Assembly: GCA_944332205.1 (NCBI GenBank)
Contig: CALVJN010000018.1
Span: forward strand, 1 to 32,835
Source: an uncultured Bacilli bacterium
Lineage (GTDB): Bacteria > Bacillota_I > Bacilli_A > RF39 > UBA660
Direction: 5' to 3'
DNA: 32,835 nt
How positions within the stretch are numbered: the first letter of the stretch is position 1; each line of letters starts with the position of its first letter. The position numbers were made by a program, and so were the translations under genes. The notes beneath the pieces are model-generated. The model searched no databases and was not told where the DNA came from. It saw only the letters and a program-made list of their open reading frames with translations. This document shows positions 25,173-32,835 of the stretch, piece after piece.

Positions 25173-27977
25173 ATGACGAAAAAGAACAAAAAGGTGAATA
25201 ATAAAAGACACATGAAAAAAAATGTAAGAGATTTAATAATATTTATTATTATTTTAACAATATTAGGATTAATTTTTATGAATTTTCTTTTTACATTTTT
25301 CTTAATATTTGGAATCATTTTAATATTATTAATCTCAAATTGGTTTAGTAAAAAGAAAAAGAAAAGATGGATTAGAATTACAATTAATTGTCTTGCAATA
25401 TTTATTTTATTGTGTGCAATTGCTGGAGTTGGAGTTACAGCATGGTTTTTATCATATGTTGTTGAACACGCGCCTGAATTTAATGAAGATGCTTTAACTA
25501 TGACACAAACTTCAATTGTTTATGATTCTTCAAATGTTGAAATTGCTGAACTAGGTACTGAAAAGCGTGAAATCATTACTTATGACCAAATGAGCGAGGT
25601 CTTAATAGATGCTTTAATTGCAACTGAAGATTCAAGATTTTTTCAACATAATGGTTTTGATGCACCAAGATTTCTAGTGGCTTCAATAAAGCAAGTTTTA
25701 GGTAATTCAGATGCTGGTGGAGCTTCTACCTTGACAATGCAGGTTGCTAAAAATAGTTATAATAAAGAAAATGCTACAGTATCAAAAGGTTTCAAAGGTA
25801 TTGTTCGTAAATTTACTGATATATATTTAGCTGTATTTAAAATTGAAAAGCATTATTCAAAACAAGAAATTATTGAGTTCTATGTAAACAATCATTTCTT
25901 AGGTAATAATGCTTATGGTGTCGAACAAGCAAGTCAAACTTATTTTGGAAAGCATGCAAATGAATTAAATTTGGCAGAAGCTAGTTTATTAGTTGGAATG
26001 TTCCAAGCACCTACTGCCTATAACCCATTTAAATATCCTGAGGCTGCTGCTGAAAGACGTGCTACTGTGTTAAATTTAATGTACAAACATGGTTATATAT
26101 CTAAAGAAGAAAGAGACATAGCTAATAGTATTCCTGTATCTAGTTTACTTGCACCATCTGAAGCAGAGCAACAATATTATTCATATTTAAATACTGTAAT
26201 AGAGGAAGCTTATGATAAATATGGTGTTCTTCCTACAACTACTTCAATGTTAGTATACACCAATATGAATTCCGAATATCAAAAAGCAATAGACGATGTT
26301 TTTAGTGGAAAGACATATAATTGGGAAAATCCTGTAGTTCAAGCAGGTGTTGCAGTTGTCGATGTTCATTCTGGAAAAATTTTAGCAATTGGAGCTGGAA
26401 GAAATCAAGATGGATTAAGAAAAACAAATTATGCTACTGATACTAAGCGTCAAATAGGATCTACTGCTAAACCAATATTTGATTATGCACCGGGAATGGA
26501 GTTTAACAACTGGTCAACATATACTTTATTTGATGATTCAAAATATTATTATACTAGCGGTCAAGAAATAAGAAATTCTGATAGAACTTACATGGGAGTT
26601 ATTACTCTTAGAACTGCGCTTGCACAGTCTAGAAATATTCCGGCTCTAAAAGCTTTCCAAGCTAATGATAATAGTAAAATATATGATTTTGCTTCTTCTT
26701 TGGGAATAACATTTGAACAAGAATCAATAAATACGCATTATTTGCATGAGGCTTATTCAATAGGTTCCTTCAATGGTTCTAATCCTCTTGAAATGGCAGC
26801 AGCTTATGCTGCATTTGCAAACGGTGGTTACTATTATGAACCATATACAATTAATAAAATTGTATTTAGGGATACTGGTGAAGTAATTACATACGAATCA
26901 GAAAAGAAACAAGTTATGAGTGATTCAACTGCTTTTATGATTACTGATGTTTTAAAAACAGCTGTAAATAGTGGTCTTAGTGGAGCAGCTAAAATTAATG
27001 GTGTAAACATTGCGGCTAAAACTGGAACAACAAATTATAATGCTTCTACTCTTTATACATATGGATTACCTAATTCAGCCATTAATGATGCTTGGATTGT
27101 TGGATATGATCCAAATATTGCAATGGGATTGTGGTATGGATATGAACCTATAAGCCGTGAATATTGGACTACGGCTACCACAGCATATACTCAAAGAAAA
27201 GGGTTATGGTCAGCAATAGGTTCAAAAATATTTAAAAAAGATGGTTCAGATTTCACTGTTCCTAATAGTGTTATTAAAGTCGGTGTTGAATTAAGTAGTG
27301 ACCCAACAGCTGCACCAAAGCTAGCAAGCCAATATACACCAGAAGATAAAATTGTCTATGAATACTTTAAAAAAGGAACTGAACCTACTGAAGTATCAAC
27401 AGTATATCAGAAATTAGAAAATGCTACTGGTCTTAATGTTACCTATGAGCCTTCTGATTTAACAATTGTTCTTTCTTGGAATAAAATTGCAACACCTAGT
27501 GATATAAACACAGAATTTGGTGATTTAGGATATAAAATTTATAAAGATGATATTTATATAGGATTCACAACTGAATCTACTTACAAAATATCTGATGTTA
27601 TTAATCCTAATGGTACATATAAAGTAGTAACTGGTTATAGAGATAGTCAAACAAATGATAGTGTTGGTATAACTTATAAATTAGAATATGATGATCCAAA
27701 TAGATATGAAGTTAAGCTTCTTGTTCCTTCTGAAAAGACATATCAAATAGGAGCAACACTAGATGATTATGATGCAAATGTCGGTATAGGTGATATTGAT
27801 GTTACTAAAGATGGTTTATCAGTAAAAGCTTCTATAAGCATTTCAATTACTAATAAGGATAATGAAACAATTGCAAATATTTCTACTATGGAAGAAGATG
27901 TATTTACAATAACCTATTTAGTAAATTATGAATCATTTGCTACGACCATAAAAAGAACTATAAAAATCGTAAAATAA
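25173..27977 (+). CDS. ponA: class A penicillin-binding protein (PBP1A type)
   Basis: A two-function wall synthase: glycan polymerase and transpeptidase. The 934 residues begin with a basic cytoplasmic stretch and a hydrophobic stretch long enough for two helices (about 19-58), then the usual membrane anchor (about 67-95). The GT51 domain follows (about 125-310), with TEDSRFFQHNGFD (catalytic Glu152) and GGASTLTMQVAKN. The transpeptidase domain (about 380-680) has the serine motif GSTAKP (Ser430, Lys433), SRN (486-488) and KTGT (616-619). Residues from about 745 carry an FN3-like module and another beta-rich end. The extra N-terminal helices are unusual, since PBP1 proteins normally have one. 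The start is ATG after AGGAGG inside recU. GpsB, a regulator of such PBPs, lies just upstream on the other strand. Confidence 0.95.
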   Translation: MTKKNKKVNNKRHMKKNVRDLIIFIIILTILGLIFMNFLFTFFLIFGIILILLISNWFSKKKKKRWIRITINCLAIFILLCAIAGVGVTAWFLSYVVEHAPEFNEDALTMTQTSIVYDSSNVEIAELGTEKREIITYDQMSEVLIDALIATEDSRFFQHNGFDAPRFLVASIKQVLGNSDAGGASTLTMQVAKNSYNKENATVSKGFKGIVRKFTDIYLAVFKIEKHYSKQEIIEFYVNNHFLGNNAYGVEQASQTYFGKHANELNLAEASLLVGMFQAPTAYNPFKYPEAAAERRATVLNLMYKHGYISKEERDIANSIPVSSLLAPSEAEQQYYSYLNTVIEEAYDKYGVLPTTTSMLVYTNMNSEYQKAIDDVFSGKTYNWENPVVQAGVAVVDVHSGKILAIGAGRNQDGLRKTNYATDTKRQIGSTAKPIFDYAPGMEFNNWSTYTLFDDSKYYYTSGQEIRNSDRTYMGVITLRTALAQSRNIPALKAFQANDNSKIYDFASSLGITFEQESINTHYLHEAYSIGSFNGSNPLEMAAAYAAFANGGYYYEPYTINKIVFRDTGEVITYESEKKQVMSDSTAFMITDVLKTAVNSGLSGAAKINGVNIAAKTGTTNYNASTLYTYGLPNSAINDAWIVGYDPNIAMGLWYGYEPISREYWTTATTAYTQRKGLWSAIGSKIFKKDGSDFTVPNSVIKVGVELSSDPTAAPKLASQYTPEDKIVYEYFKKGTEPTEVSTVYQKLENATGLNVTYEPSDLTIVLSWNKIATPSDINTEFGDLGYKIYKDDIYIGFTTESTYKISDVINPNGTYKVVTGYRDSQTNDSVGITYKLEYDDPNRYEVKLLVPSEKTYQIGATLDDYDANVGIGDIDVTKDGLSVKASISISITNKDNETIANISTMEEDVFTITYLVNYESFATTIKRTIKIVK

Positions 27978-27998
27978 CTCAATTAATTTGAGTTATTT
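27972..27998. terminator. shared bidirectional terminator of ponA and the ZIP gene
   Basis: AAATAACTCAA/TTGAGTTATTT is a perfect 11-bp stem with a five-base loop between two convergent genes. The ponA stop codon lies inside one arm, and the ZIP stop codon begins one base beyond the other. T-runs follow on the plus strand, and a shorter one on the minus strand. Confidence 0.75.
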
Positions 27999-28739
27999 TT
28001 ATATTAATAATTTACTTAATATCATAATAATTATGCCTAAAGTAAAATAAGCCATTAATAATTTTCTATTACATAATTCTATTCCTTTAGGAATCAATTC
28101 ATAAACGGCAATATAAATCATTATTCCAGCTGTAACGGCAAACGAAAAAGAAAAAAAATAATTGTTAACTACTTTAGATAAAAAAAGCCAAGCTATAAAA
28201 GCACCAAACACTTCTGAAAATCCTGCTATAAAAGTATATAAAATAGCTTTCTTTTTATTATGATTGCTAAAATATATAGGTACAAAAATACTAATTCCTT
28301 CTGGTATATTGTGTAACGCAATAGATAAACTTAAAGATAAGCCAAGTTTAAAATCTTTTGTTGTTGTTAAAAATGTTATTATACCCTCAGGTATATTATG
28401 TACTATTAAAGCAATCATTGAAATGATTCCTACTTTATAAAGATCTTCTTCAACTTTTATTACGTGTTTTATAAAGTAAATAAATAAAAATCCAAAAAAT
28501 AAAAAAATTGAAATTATTATAATGCTTGGAATAAGCTCATAAAATTTAAATAAGTATTTAAAAGAAGTAGGTATTAAATCGAATATAGAAATAAAAATCA
28601 TTACGCTAGAAGAAAAAATAAGACTAAAAGAAATTATTTTTATTTTCTTTTTACATTTAAAAAAGACAGGTAACGATCCTAACATTGTTGATAAACCGGC
28701 AATAGTAGTTATAACAAAACTTAAAAAAAGATTATTCAT
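27999..28739 (-). CDS. ZIP family metal transporter (ZupT-like)
   Basis: ZIP proteins import divalent metals such as zinc, iron or manganese. The 246 residues have eight hydrophobic segments and the two paired metal-site motifs of the family, LIVHNIPEGIITF in TM4 and IALHNIPEGISIF in TM5 (His, Asn, Glu ligands). YELIPKG is near the end. The His-rich loop between TM3 and TM4 found in many ZIPs is absent. The start is ATG 28739 after AAAGGTGAG; a GTG three codons earlier lies within the ribosome site. The start codon and ribosome site are embedded in a perfect hairpin (see 28727-28773), suggesting control of expression. Metal preference cannot be read from sequence. Confidence 0.92.
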   Translation of the reverse strand: MNNLFLSFVITTIAGLSTMLGSLPVFFKCKKKIKIISFSLIFSSSVMIFISIFDLIPTSFKYLFKFYELIPSIIIISIFLFFGFLFIYFIKHVIKVEEDLYKVGIISMIALIVHNIPEGIITFLTTTKDFKLGLSLSLSIALHNIPEGISIFVPIYFSNHNKKKAILYTFIAGFSEVFGAFIAWLFLSKVVNNYFFSFSFAVTAGIMIYIAVYELIPKGIELCNRKLLMAYFTLGIIIMILSKLLI

Positions 28740-28773
28740 ATCTCTCACCTTTTAAATTATATGAATAATCTTT
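28723..28773 (-). promoter_or_regulatory. hairpin spanning the nth stop and the ZIP ribosome site and start codon
   Basis: On the minus strand AAAGATTATTCATAT pairs perfectly with ATATGAATAATCTTT (15 bp, 28773-28759 with 28741-28727). The 17-base loop contains the Shine-Dalgarno AAAGGTGAG, the start ATG of the ZIP gene lies in the second arm, and TTTT continues the T-run after it. The fold looks both like an intrinsic terminator for nth and like a translation block for the ZIP gene. Confidence 0.7.
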
Positions 28774-29413
28774 ATTTATTTTGTCTTTGAACGTATAAAT
28801 CTTTTTTATATTTGCAAAACTCTCCTAATTTACAACCATTACATTCTGGTTTCACTGCTTTGCAATGATATCTTCCGAATAATACTAATTGATGATGTCT
28901 TTTACTCCATTCATTTTTTTTAAATTTTTTCATTAATTTTCTCTCAATTGTCATCACATCATCGTTAATTTTAGCAAGATTTAATCTCTTACTAACTCTT
29001 GCAACATGCGTATCTACTGCAATTGCTGGATAATTGAATAAATTACTTAAAACAACATTTGCTGTTTTTCTTCCTACACCTGGAATTGTTTCTAATTTTT
29101 TTCGATCACTAGGAACAATACTATTACATTTTTTTATCAAGTAATTTGTAATTTCTTTAATAAAAATACTCTTTTTATTATATGTTCCTATTGGTCTGAT
29201 TATATTTTTTAAGTCATCAATATCAGCGTTAGCTAATTTTTCCAAGGTATCATACTTTTTAAATAATATATCAGTAACACTATTTACTCTTTTATCAGTA
29301 GTCTGAGCACTTAACATTACAGCTATTAAAAGTTCATAATCTTTGCTATAATTTAATTCACATTTAGGATTAGGATATAATTCATCTAAATATTCTTCTA
29401 TTTTATCAATCAT
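28772..29413 (-). CDS. nth: endonuclease III
   Basis: A DNA glycosylase/AP lyase that removes oxidised pyrimidines in base excision repair. The 213 residues contain LLIAVMLSAQTTDKRVN, the helix-hairpin-helix LETIPGVGRKTANVVL with the catalytic Lys, the catalytic Asp in AVDTHVARVSKRL, and the C-terminal 4Fe-4S loop C-x6-C-x2-C-x5-C (CKAVKPECNGCKLGEFC). The start is ATG 29413, giving MIDKIEEYLDELYP, in an eight-base overlap with the end of dnaD; GGAAG lies just upstream. A longer in-frame ORF reaching 29575 lies within dnaD and is not supported. dnaD-nth is a conserved Bacilli pair. Confidence 0.95.
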   Translation of the reverse strand: MIDKIEEYLDELYPNPKCELNYSKDYELLIAVMLSAQTTDKRVNSVTDILFKKYDTLEKLANADIDDLKNIIRPIGTYNKKSIFIKEITNYLIKKCNSIVPSDRKKLETIPGVGRKTANVVLSNLFNYPAIAVDTHVARVSKRLNLAKINDDVMTIERKLMKKFKKNEWSKRHHQLVLFGRYHCKAVKPECNGCKLGEFCKYKKDLYVQRQNK

Positions 29414-30068
29414 TTCCATCTTCCATCCAATCATAATCGAAAACATCAACTTTTTTATTCTTTTCTTTTTCTCTAAATTGCTTCTTATTTTTTTCGACAT
29501 CTTCCTTTGTTTTAATATTCTTTTTAGCCCATTCATAAAGAATTTTATCAATATATCGAAGATTTGCAACTCCATTATAGACAGCTTCTTTTATTGCTTC
29601 TTTTATAATTTCATCACTATAATTACTATTTTTCCATGCTTTAACTATTTCATATTCAATAGGTGAAAGCTGTTTCCCTAATTCACTTTCTAAAATTTCA
29701 AAAATATTGGTTGTATCTTCTTTTTCATTATTTATTTCTTCTATAATATTTATAGAAACTTTCTCATAAAATAAATCTAAAGAAATATATTCTTCTATTA
29801 TATTTTTATCATTTTTAACAACTTTTAATTCTATCAATTTTTTATCCTGCAATATCGAAATATATTCCATTACTTTTTTTATATCACAACAAAACTCTTC
29901 TGATAATCTTTTAATATCAAATATTAAGAACTGCCCTTTTCCATTTAAATACATTAAAAAAAGAAAAGTTTCTAAATTTATTTCAAGCTTTGGAAACATT
30001 TTATATAAATACATAGGTATTACTATATTATTTTCTTTTACTATTTCTAATATTTTTCCAAATTTCAT
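29406..30068 (-). CDS. dnaD: DNA replication initiation protein DnaD
   Basis: DnaD helps DnaA and DnaB load the replicative helicase at origins and restart sites in Bacilli. The 220 residues have the N-terminal winged-helix part (about 1-100, with the FPKLEINLETFLFLMYLNGK region) and the C-terminal DnaD/DnaB-II domain with the family signature region IFEILESELGKQLSPIEYEI, then EAVYNGVANLRYIDKILYEW, and an acidic tail with DYDWMEDG. The start is ATG 30068 behind AGGTGGGG; a GTG three codons earlier lies inside the ribosome site. It follows cca by nine bases and overlaps nth. Confidence 0.93.
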   Translation of the reverse strand: MKFGKILEIVKENNIVIPMYLYKMFPKLEINLETFLFLMYLNGKGQFLIFDIKRLSEEFCCDIKKVMEYISILQDKKLIELKVVKNDKNIIEEYISLDLFYEKVSINIIEEINNEKEDTTNIFEILESELGKQLSPIEYEIVKAWKNSNYSDEIIKEAIKEAVYNGVANLRYIDKILYEWAKKNIKTKEDVEKNKKQFREKEKNKKVDVFDYDWMEDGND

Positions 30069-30077
30069 AAACCCCAC

Positions 30078-31166
30078 CTATCTATATTTTTCTAAGACAT
30101 ACTTTTGTAATTGATTTTCATCATTTTGTAATTTACCATTTAATATTTTATCTTCTAAATCATTATATATATCTTTAAAATATGCGCCTGCTTTTTTATT
30201 TAAAATATTCATTATTGTTTGGCTAGTTATTTTTATCGATTTTCTAGAGTTAATAGGTAATTTCTCATACATTTTAGATATTAAAATTCTATCAATTCCA
30301 ATTATATCAGCTGCAACTTGATTTACATATAAACCATATTTATACAAAGTAACATTGCTTATTGATGATTTAACAACTTCTTTAACATTTTTAATAATTT
30401 GTTTTTCATTGCTATTAAATTGATATCTATCCGATATGTCCAATGATGCCCAAATACCTATAATATCACTTTTTAACTTTATATCTTTTAAATTATATAT
30501 TTCTAACTCTTTGTCCATTTCTAATTCTAATAATAAGTCTACACCATATTGTGAATTTGAACTAGTAAATATTTTATCTAATTCTTGCTTTTTTCTAGTA
30601 TAAGATAATTCTTTCAAATTTTTTTTATTTAATATTATTGCTTTTTTCACATCATCACTTAATTTAAAATTTAAATTAGCTGCAAATCTTATTGCTCTTA
30701 GCATTCGAAGAGAATCTTGTGAAAATTTAAAATTACTATCCCCTACTGTATTAATTATTTTATTGTCAATATCTTCTTTACCATTTAATAAATCAATTAT
30801 GTTTCCATTTTTATCTATACACAAAGAATTTATTTTAAAATCTCTTCGTTTAAGATCTTCCAACAAATCATTTATATATTCTATTTCTATTGGTTTTCGA
30901 TTATTTATGTATCTTATTTCCTTTCTAAATGTAGTTACCTCAAAGCGAGAATTTTTAACGTATAAAGTTACTGCACCATATTCAACGCTAGGTAAAACTC
31001 CATTATCAAAAATCTCCATAATATCTTTTGGAGTAGCATTTGTTGCAATATCAACATCTTTTGATTCTATCCCTAGCAAATAATCTCTAACAAAACCACC
31101 GACAATATAAGCTGAAAAACCATTTTCTTCTATTTTAGATAAAACTTTTAAAGCTGTTTCTAGCAT
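30078..31166 (-). CDS. cca: CCA tRNA nucleotidyltransferase
   Basis: This class II nucleotidyltransferase adds or repairs the 3' CCA end of tRNAs without a template. The 362 residues open with the nucleotidyltransferase core YIVGGFVRDYLLGIESKDVD-IATNATP (DxD metal site, about 20-46). The CCA-specific RRDFKINSLCID, the RRxxDSLRMLRAIRFAANL-type motif and a helical tRNA-binding C-terminus follow. It is somewhat shorter than the B. subtilis enzyme (397). The start is ATG 31166 after GGTGAT. It is the first gene of the cca-dnaD-nth-ZIP operon, with an extended -10 promoter just upstream. Confidence 0.93.
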   Translation of the reverse strand: MLETALKVLSKIEENGFSAYIVGGFVRDYLLGIESKDVDIATNATPKDIMEIFDNGVLPSVEYGAVTLYVKNSRFEVTTFRKEIRYINNRKPIEIEYINDLLEDLKRRDFKINSLCIDKNGNIIDLLNGKEDIDNKIINTVGDSNFKFSQDSLRMLRAIRFAANLNFKLSDDVKKAIILNKKNLKELSYTRKKQELDKIFTSSNSQYGVDLLLELEMDKELEIYNLKDIKLKSDIIGIWASLDISDRYQFNSNEKQIIKNVKEVVKSSISNVTLYKYGLYVNQVAADIIGIDRILISKMYEKLPINSRKSIKITSQTIMNILNKKAGAYFKDIYNDLEDKILNGKLQNDENQLQKYVLEKYR

Positions 31167-31185
31167 GAATTTATCACCATTTTAT

Positions 31186-31194
31186 ATTATATCA
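31186..31194 (-). promoter_or_regulatory. extended -10 promoter of the cca operon
   Basis: On the minus strand TGATATAAT (TGn-TATAAT) lies 20 bases before the cca start. The -35 region (TTTAGT at a 17-base spacing) is poor, as is usual for extended -10 promoters. Confidence 0.55.
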
Positions 31195-31239
31195 AAAATA
31201 ATACAAAAACTAAAGATATTAAGTTTTACATTTTATAAA

Positions 31240-31263
31240 AAAAAGAAAAGGTTTACTTTTCTT
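31240..31263 (-). terminator. terminator of hup
   Basis: On the minus strand AAGAAAAG/CTTTTCTT (8 bp) with a TAAAC loop is followed by a T-run. It begins ten bases after the hup stop codon. Confidence 0.75.
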
Positions 31264-31272
31264 AAATTTCAA

Positions 31273-31545
31273 TTAATTTACTGCTTCTTTTAATGCTGTT
31301 CCAGCTTTAAATGTTACAGCTTTTCTTGCAGCGATTTTAACTTTTTCTCCTGTTTGAGGATTACGTCCTTCTCTTGCTTTTCTTTGTGAAATTGCAAAAG
31401 TTCCAAATCCAGCTACTGGTACTTTTTCTCCATTTTCTAAAGCTTTTGAAATAGTTTCAAATACGGCATCGATAGCACGTGTTGCATCTGCTTTAGTTAG
31501 ACCAGTCTTTTCTGCTACTGCTTCTACTAGTTCTGCTTTTTTCAT
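31273..31545 (-). CDS. hup: DNA-binding protein HU
   Basis: HU is the small, abundant histone-like protein that bends and compacts DNA. The 90 residues match the family along their length: MKKAELVEAVAEKTGLTKAD at the dimerising N-terminus, VPVAGFGTFAISQRKAREGRN-type core, the DNA-binding arm RNPQTGEKVKIAA, and AVTFKAGTALKEAVN at the end. The start is ATG after GGAGGT. It has its own promoter and terminator. spoIVA followed by hup is the Bacillus order (spoIVA-hbs). Confidence 0.97.
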   Translation of the reverse strand: MKKAELVEAVAEKTGLTKADATRAIDAVFETISKALENGEKVPVAGFGTFAISQRKAREGRNPQTGEKVKIAARKAVTFKAGTALKEAVN

Positions 31546-31588
31546 TCTATTACCTCCATCCTTTTAAGCACAATATGCTTACATATAC

Positions 31589-31617
31589 AAAATATCATAT
31601 TTTATTATTAAAATCAA
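31589..31617 (-). promoter_or_regulatory. promoter of hup
   Basis: On the minus strand TTGATT (31617-31612), a 17-base spacer and TATTTT (31594-31589), with TGA before the -10 as in extended -10 promoters. A 5-bp hairpin (AAGCA/TGCTT) lies in the leader. Confidence 0.6.
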
Positions 31618-31655
31618 TGTTTTATACGCTTTTTTAAGTATATTTACACAAAATA

Positions 31656-32835
31656 TTAAATAACAATTGCGATTAAATTATTTGATCCTTTATTGACAAT
31701 TTTAGTTAATGTTTGACTTAACTTGTATCTTATATTATCTGGCATTAATGAAATTTTAGATTGAATTCCTTCTTGAACTATAACATCTAGACTTCTACCA
31801 AAAATTTCGCTCTTCCAAATATTTTTTGGATCATTTTCATAATCTTTCATTAAATAATCTATTAATTCTTTGCTTTGAAGTTCACTTCCTATGATTGGTT
31901 CAAATGTTGAGTTTACGTCTACTCTTATCATGTGAATAGATGGTGCAACTGCTTTTAATTTTATACCATATCTACTTCCTTGTTTAATAATTTCTGGTGT
32001 ATCTAATTTCATATCTTTTAATGTTGGTGATGCAACACCATATCCTGTTTGTTTTACCATTTTTAAGGCATATTTTATTTGATCATATTCAGTCTTAGCT
32101 TCATTGTATTCTTGAAATAGAGATAATAACTCTGCTTTATTTTTGACATCTATTTTAATAATTTCTTTTAATACTTCATTATATAATTCATTTTGTGCTT
32201 CTAAATTAATTGTTACTATACCAGTTGAAGGATCCACTTCACTAAGATAAGCTTTTAATATATTTTCATTATCTAAAAATCCATTAGTTATATTCTCAAT
32301 ATCTTTTAATTTATCTACTTCCTTAACACTACTTCTTATAGATTCAATATAGCTTTTCTTAACTTTATTATTTGGGCTTAAAATGGCAATCCATTCTGGC
32401 ATATTTACTTTAACCTCTAGTATAGGAAATTCATATAGCGCTTCTCTTAAAATATTATATATATCTTTTTCATTCATTGTATCAACATTCATTGGTATTA
32501 CTGGTACATTATACTCTTCTCTTAAATTTTCTGCTATTTTTTCAGTTTCTGGTAGCATTGGATGCGTTGAATTTAAAACAACAATAAATGGCTTTCCTAT
32601 ATCCTTTAATTCGTTTATAACTCTACTTTCTGCTTCTATATAATCAGAACGGTCAAATTCTCCAATTGAACCATCAGTTGCTATAACAATACCGATAGTT
32701 GAATGTTCCTTTATAACTTTTTCAGTTCCTAATTCTGCAGCTTCAACAAATGGAATTGCTTCATCATACCAGTATGACCTGTTTTCGTGATACCCCTTGA
32801 TATTTTTAAAAATTGCTATCAAGCAATGTATCATT
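31656..32835 (-). CDS. spoIVA: stage IV sporulation protein A, C-terminal part (cut by window end)
   Basis: SpoIVA is the ATPase that polymerises into the basement layer of the spore coat. About 392 of the usual 492 residues are inside the window. The match is strong from YDEAIPFVEAAELGTEKVIKE onward: STIGIVIATDGSIGEF, KPFIVVLNSTHP, LREALYEFPILEVKVN, KTEYDQIKYALKMVKQTGYG, SIHMIRVDVNSTFEPIIG, and the C-terminus SLMPDNIRYKL...LIAIVI that docks to SpoVM and the membrane. The Walker A region lies outside the window. The outermost 25 residues match poorly: the expected Asp and Gly of the DxxG Walker B segment read as HCLI, and a few residues before YWYDEAIPF are missing. Presence of spoIVA suggests a spore former, or descent from one. 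Confidence 0.92.
   Translation of the reverse strand, partial: MIHCLIAIFKNIKGYHENRSYWYDEAIPFVEAAELGTEKVIKEHSTIGIVIATDGSIGEFDRSDYIEAESRVINELKDIGKPFIVVLNSTHPMLPETEKIAENLREEYNVPVIPMNVDTMNEKDIYNILREALYEFPILEVKVNMPEWIAILSPNNKVKKSYIESIRSSVKEVDKLKDIENITNGFLDNENILKAYLSEVDPSTGIVTINLEAQNELYNEVLKEIIKIDVKNKAELLSLFQEYNEAKTEYDQIKYALKMVKQTGYGVASPTLKDMKLDTPEIIKQGSRYGIKLKAVAPSIHMIRVDVNSTFEPIIGSELQSKELIDYLMKDYENDPKNIWKSEIFGRSLDVIVQEGIQSKISLMPDNIRYKLSQTLTKIVNKGSNNLIAIVI
32790..32835. repeat. imperfect inverted repeat at the window end
   Basis: TGATAC-ccc-TTGATA faces TATCAA-gcaat-GTATCA across a 14-base centre. It covers the poorly matching start of the spoIVA fragment. Such an end-located inverted repeat can be an assembly artefact of a contig end. 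Confidence 0.45.

Noticed and set aside
29414-29575. 54-codon N-terminal extension of Nth
   Set aside because: It lies in the dnaD coding sequence in another frame and looks unlike any Nth; the ATG at 29413 gives the normal length.
32383-32643. Plus-strand ORF opposite spoIVA
   Set aside because: The minus-strand reading matches SpoIVA residue by residue, so this is a shadow frame.
1-32835. CRISPR arrays, transposases, integrases, prophage genes or tRNA genes
   Set aside because: I looked for repeated spaced units, transposase motifs and tRNA-like cloverleaf or CCA ends and found none that could be supported.

Overview
The window is very AT-rich and carries 21 recognised protein genes, the last of them cut by the window end, plus one unrecognised small ORF. 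Shine-Dalgarno sites are strong, and promoters of the sigma-A TTGACA / TATAAT type with 17-base spacers recur. TGA is used as a stop (dnaD, the PssD-like gene), so the code is the standard bacterial one and not the Mycoplasma one. Type B RNase P RNA, GpsB, RecU, DnaD, RNase J, RNase Y and SpoIVA, together with gene pairs kept in the Bacillus order (spoIVA-hup, dnaD-nth, recU/ponA, gpsB-rnpB, rodZ-pgsA-recA-rny), point to the Bacillota, near the Bacilli. A pyruvate:ferredoxin oxidoreductase suggests an anaerobe. My inference is an uncultured, AT-rich gut-type Bacilli lineage (Erysipelotrichia or RF39-like) with a spore-former ancestry; the exact taxon cannot be read from the window.

Layout. 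1-2485: recG, flanked by two small non-coding transcripts that I infer from promoter plus hairpins plus terminator (one on each strand). 2486-5911: pyruvate:ferredoxin oxidoreductase. 6025-11475 (minus strand): a five-gene glycan operon (GT4 fused to a membrane domain, PssD/Alg14-like, PssE/Alg13-like, a multi-pass membrane protein, GtrB/CsbB-like GT2). 11673-17385 (plus strand, divergent): a three-gene surface operon (secreted glucosaminidase ending in a dockerin, membrane-anchored cohesin protein, LCP protein with PASTA-like repeats). 17519-19198: RNase J. 19532-23477 (minus): rny, recA under a LexA box, pgsA and a short RodZ-like gene, then rnpB and gpsB. 24598-27977 (plus): recU and a class A PBP. 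27999-32835 (minus): ZIP transporter, nth, dnaD, cca, hup and the C-terminal part of spoIVA.

How it fits together. The middle of the window is an envelope locus: one operon makes a lipid-linked glycan, and the divergent operon encodes a peptidoglycan hydrolase, a cohesin anchor that could hold it through its dockerin, and an LCP enzyme that could attach the glycan to peptidoglycan. The flanks are housekeeping genes for recombination and repair (recG, recA, recU, nth), RNA decay (RNase J, RNase Y, RNase P) and division and wall growth (gpsB, ponA, rodZ).

Most worth following up: (1) the two putative sRNAs around recG, whose predicted unpaired segments are complementary over 10 bases; (2) the cohesin-dockerin pair joining a wall hydrolase to the membrane; (3) a perfect 15-bp hairpin that starts at the nth stop codon and contains the ribosome site and start codon of the next gene.
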